Source: Deltaproteobacteria bacterium
GTDB lineage: Bacteria; Myxococcota_A; JAADFL01
Direction: 5' to 3'
Assembly (NCBI GenBank): GCA_013152945.1
Contig: JAADFL010000068.1
Span: forward strand, 1 to 26,484
DNA length: 26,484 nt
This document shows positions 24,001 through 26,484 of this stretch, piece after piece (the stretch's first letter is position 1; each line of letters starts with the position of its first letter). The translations under genes were made by a program, and so were the position numbers. The notes under the pieces were generated by a model. That model made no database searches. It was not told the DNA's origin and saw only the letters and a list, made by a program, of their open reading frames with translations.

Positions 24001-25347
24001 TTACTTCATCCTGTGAAAATAGTCCCTTGCAGCAGACATGACTCTTCTTGACAAGAGCAGCGTTGCGATCATGTTCGGCACGGCCATGAGCGCAAAGGCC
24101 GTGTCAAGAATGTTGACAACCACTTCCACGCTCCACACAGCCCCGAGGAACAATGATACCAGGTAGATTACATCGTGGATCCGTTCATGTTCTGCGCCGA
24201 ACAGGTATGCAAAGCATTTCCGGCCATAGTATGAATAACTGAACATGGTGCTCAAGCCGAACAGAGCGGCTGCCAGGACAAGGCTGAAACTGCCGATCCA
24301 TCCCAGTTGGCTGTGAAAAGACTCCAGGGTAAGTGTCACGCCCTGAACTCCCCCGTTACTCCAATCACCGCCGAGCAGCACGACCAGGCCGGTCAACGTG
24401 CATATGACAATGGTGTCTATGAAAGGTCCAAGCATGGCGACCAGGCCTTCCCTTACAGGTTCACGAGTCTTTGCTGCGCCATGGGCGAGCGGAGCCGTGC
24501 CAATTCCCGCCTCATTGGAAAATGCAGCCCTCTTGACCCCGGTCCGCACCACTGCCATGACCGCTATTCCCATTGATCCTCCCTTTATCGCATAACCCTT
24601 GAAAGCCGAATCAAGGATACTTGCGAACAGGCCGGGGACACGGTCGATATTGATGAACACCACGACCAGGGAGATAACCAAGTACAGCAGGCACATTGCA
24701 GGCACCAGGCGCGAGGCGACCGTGGCGATTCTTTTTACTCCGCCCAGTATGACCAGGGAAACAAGGCCCAGAGACAAAAGTCCGCCTATCCATGTCGGCA
24801 GGCCCATACTGCCATGGAGCACCTCGCAAAGCTGATTACTCTGGAACATGGCAAGGGTTCCTACCAGGCCGCAGAACGCAAAGAACCCGGCAAGCGGCTT
24901 GAAGCGTTCTCCAAGCCCGACCTCCATGTAATACATGGGTCCGCCCTGCAACCTGCCGAGGCTGTCCTTTCCGCGGTACATTACAGACAATGTGCCGGTA
25001 AAAAACTTGGTGGCCATGCCCACGATTGCAGCGACCCACATCCAGAACAAGGCCCCTGGCCCGCCCTGGGTGACTGCAACAGCGACTCCGCCGATGTTTC
25101 CAAGTCCGATAGTAGCGGAAAGCGCGGTGCTAAGTGCCTGAAAATGGCTGATATCTCCAGGATCTTGTGCCTTGTCGTACTTGCCTGTTAGAACTTTGAG
25201 AGCGTGCCCCATGGCTGTGAAAGGCAGGAACCTCGAATAAAGAGTAAGGGCCAAACCGCCGCCGACCAACAAGATGATCAGCGGCGTTCCCCATGCAAGG
25301 GAAACCATCTTTCCGGTGAATGCCGTCATGTTGTCCATGAATGTCAT
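24001..25347 (-). CDS. Sodium:alanine/glycine symporter (AGCS family)
   Basis: The 448-residue inner-membrane protein has about ten hydrophobic helices and the AGCS hallmarks: HFQALSTALSATIGLGN (68-84), GGPGALFWMW (95-104), GGPMYYM (135-141), GGVKRIATVASRLVP (202-216) and FSNEAGIGTAPLAH (276-289). The family imports alanine or glycine with sodium or protons. Length and motifs are complete, so it is probably functional; the exact amino acid is not predictable. The ATG at 25347 has GGAAAA upstream; a second in-frame ATG at 25338 has no ribosome site. It is a single-gene unit converging with the DUF218 gene. A palindromic block about 40-60 nt upstream may be a control site. It is the only clearly metabolic transporter in the window. 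Confidence 0.92.
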   Translation of the reverse strand: MTFMDNMTAFTGKMVSLAWGTPLIILLVGGGLALTLYSRFLPFTAMGHALKVLTGKYDKAQDPGDISHFQALSTALSATIGLGNIGGVAVAVTQGGPGALFWMWVAAIVGMATKFFTGTLSVMYRGKDSLGRLQGGPMYYMEVGLGERFKPLAGFFAFCGLVGTLAMFQSNQLCEVLHGSMGLPTWIGGLLSLGLVSLVILGGVKRIATVASRLVPAMCLLYLVISLVVVFINIDRVPGLFASILDSAFKGYAIKGGSMGIAVMAVVRTGVKRAAFSNEAGIGTAPLAHGAAKTREPVREGLVAMLGPFIDTIVICTLTGLVVLLGGDWSNGGVQGVTLTLESFHSQLGWIGSFSLVLAAALFGLSTMFSYSYYGRKCFAYLFGAEHERIHDVIYLVSLFLGAVWSVEVVVNILDTAFALMAVPNMIATLLLSRRVMSAARDYFHRMK

Positions 25348-25387
25348 GGCTTTTCCATATACATGCTGTGAGCTATTAGTTCCAGTT

Positions 25388-25405
25388 TTTTCGAAAACCG
25401 GTTTT
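25388..25405. promoter_or_regulatory. Overlapping palindromes upstream of the symporter gene
   Basis: TTTTCGAAAA (25388-25397) and AAAACCGGTTTT (25394-25405) are perfect palindromes sharing AAAA. They lie about 40-58 nt upstream of the symporter ATG, where an operator would be expected. No matching regulator is known to me. Confidence 0.35.
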
Positions 25406-25446
25406 GTGCGGACATGAAATTACGGCAGGATCAACATGAATGAACA

Positions 25447-25468
25447 ATCAACCATGGAAATGGTTGAT
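25447..25468 (-). terminator. Hairpin downstream of the MopE-like gene
   Basis: ATCAACCAT-GGAA-ATGGTTGAT is a perfect 9-bp stem with a tetraloop, 49 nt past the MopE-like gene stop. On the minus strand it is followed by TGTTCATTCATG, only moderately T-rich. It is the best terminator candidate in this gap. Confidence 0.45.
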
Positions 25469-25517
25469 CATCGTCTTTACCACAGCAATTCGTCTTATTT
25501 GGCCCCTGCCTTATTAC

Positions 25518-26484
25518 CTACTTCGGTACACAGTAATTGTCCTTGCACACAAAGCCCGAAGGGCATTCACCAAAAACGCAGGGCTCCCTGCAGGCGCATT
25601 CCACACAAGAAGTCGGAGGCTCGCACAGGTTGTCTGCATCATCGTCCTTGCCGTTGCAATCGTCGTCCTTGCAATTACATATTTCGTCCACCGGTCCGAT
25701 TCCACCCTCGCATGGTCCCCACTTGCCGTTTTCATCACAAGTCGTGGTTCCAAACTCACACAGTCCCACGTCCGTGCCGCATGGCTTTGTGGCGCCATCG
25801 ATGCAATTACATCCCTCGTCCGTCACGCCGTTACAGTTGTCGTCTTCGCCGTTGCACTTCTCCTCCACAGGCCCGACCCCGCCCTGGCACGGCCCCCACT
25901 TACCTTTTTCGTCGCAGGTGGAAGTGCCGAATTCACACAAACCCACATCTGTTCCACACGGCTCGGTCGCACCTGTGATGCAATCACAGCCCTCGTCGAT
26001 CACGCCGTTGCAGTTGTCGTCCTCGCCGTTGCACTTCTCGGCGGTTGCTATGTCCGTGCCGTCCGTGTTGTTGTCCTCGTTGCATTCGTTCTGGGTGCCC
26101 GTGCCGTCTCCCTTGTCGTCCGCCCGTGCAAAAAATTTCGAGTCCTTGACCCCGCCGGCGGGAACCTTCCATGTCCATCTAAGCAAGCTTGCTCCGCCCG
26201 GCAATATTGCCTCTGTGGTCTTTGCGGTCCCAAGATAATCTCCTGGTGACGCATCGGTTCCATAATAGAAACTAACAGGCAACCCCGGAGCCACGCCGAG
26301 CGCCCCGATGTTCATCACCTTGCATATGAAATCTATCTCACCAGGGCAATGCTTCGTATCCAGCCACAGTTTTATCGTAAGGTCCGGCGCATCGAACACG
26401 CCCTCGCCCTGCTCGTTCTGCCTGAAGCTGTTGTACGTAAGCCAGTTCGGCTCCTCGCCCGCAGGTATCTCACCGTCTTCGGTA
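25518..26484 (-). CDS. MopE-motif cysteine-rich protein with CARDB-like domain (5' end outside the window)
   Basis: The frame is open to the right edge, so the first part is missing; 322 residues are visible. The GTG at 26399 is internal, not a real start. The visible N-terminal part (DLTIKLWLDTKHCPGEIDF...VMNIGALGVAPGLPVSFYYG) reads like a CARDB adhesion-type beta-domain, ending in FARADD and NECNEDNN. Two nearly identical 59-residue repeats follow, each with EKCNGEDDNCNGV, DEGC, PCGTDVGLCEFG and CDE-x-GKWGPC. A shortened third motif (ICNCKDDDCNGKDDD) and a final Cys-rich knot (CPSGFVCKDNYCVPK) close the chain. The CNGxDDxCNGxxD motif is the MopE repeat, linked to copper in Methylococcus and to calcium-like coordination by its Asp cluster. 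It is probably secreted or surface-exposed. Metal binding here is inferred, not shown. Confidence 0.82.
   Translation of the reverse strand, partial: TEDGEIPAGEEPNWLTYNSFRQNEQGEGVFDAPDLTIKLWLDTKHCPGEIDFICKVMNIGALGVAPGLPVSFYYGTDASPGDYLGTAKTTEAILPGGASLLRWTWKVPAGGVKDSKFFARADDKGDGTGTQNECNEDNNTDGTDIATAEKCNGEDDNCNGVIDEGCDCITGATEPCGTDVGLCEFGTSTCDEKGKWGPCQGGVGPVEEKCNGEDDNCNGVTDEGCNCIDGATKPCGTDVGLCEFGTTTCDENGKWGPCEGGIGPVDEICNCKDDDCNGKDDDADNLCEPPTSCVECACREPCVFGECPSGFVCKDNYCVPK
25686..26039 (-). repeat. Two 177-nt tandem repeats in the MopE-like gene
   Basis: Units 25863-26039 and 25686-25862 are nearly identical, each encoding 59 residues. The exact 177-nt spacing continues into a third, degenerate start at 25685. 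High similarity points to recent duplication and a site where copy number may vary by recombination. Confidence 0.85.

Noticed and set aside
25440-26249. Plus-strand frames opposite the MopE-like gene
   Set aside because: Two overlapping plus-strand frames mirror the same repeats; the minus frame has the MopE motifs and correct Cys pattern.
1-26484. Mobile element, prophage or defence island
   Set aside because: No transposase, integrase, terminase, tRNA, target-site repeat or nuclease gene was seen; gene content is chromosomal envelope and metabolism.

Overview
The window comes from a Gram-negative bacterium with a complex outer envelope. Several signs point to a myxococcal or deltaproteobacterial-like lineage. 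These are MopE-type Cys/Asp repeats (CNGEDDNCNGV), the cysteine-rich 'GCEADLDNDPKNCGKCG' module, a PEGA-like protein with two late membrane helices, many lipoproteins, and a 4,289-residue outer-membrane protein built from DUF11 repeats. The exact taxon cannot be fixed from sequence reading alone. No RNA gene, transposase, integrase, phage gene or CRISPR array was seen.

Layout. (1) 1-334: upstream region with a candidate promoter and an 11-nt tandem repeat. (2) 335-2838 (+): a class I/II aminotransferase and a FolC-type Mur ligase whose start overlaps the aminotransferase stop. (3) 2871-4211 (-): a rhomboid intramembrane protease with an extra helix and a C-terminal soluble domain. (4) 4334-5284 (+): an orphan Memo-family protein (AmmeMemoRadiSam protein B) carrying a lipoprotein leader. 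(5) 8634-5302 (-): a probable three-gene operon of a PEGA-like envelope protein, a cysteine-rich lipoprotein ending in an FGE-sulfatase-like domain, and an NTF2-like lipoprotein. (6) 8916-9281 (+): a small degenerate PilZ-like protein. (7) 22379-9510 (-): the giant gene, almost half the window. (8) 22594-23985 (+): a DUF218/YdcF-family lipoprotein transcribed divergently from the giant gene. (9) 25347-24001 (-): a sodium:alanine/glycine symporter (AGCS family). (10) 25518 to the right edge (-): a MopE-motif protein with a CARDB-like domain, cut by the window end.

How it fits together. The theme is the cell envelope: four predicted lipoproteins, a membrane protease, a small-molecule symporter and a very large surface or periplasmic machine. 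The giant protein is the most unusual object. On one chain it joins a signal peptide, a Cys-containing cap domain, 13 DUF11 Ig-like repeats (plus one divergent copy), carboxypeptidase-regulatory/SdrD-B-like domains, two FlgD-like domains, an OmpA peptidoglycan-binding domain and a terminal beta-barrel of about 900 residues ending in Phe. Where the rod sits, in the periplasm or outside the cell, cannot be told from sequence and is the main open question. Promoter, terminator and operator calls are pattern reading only. Family names come from motif recognition, not database searches.
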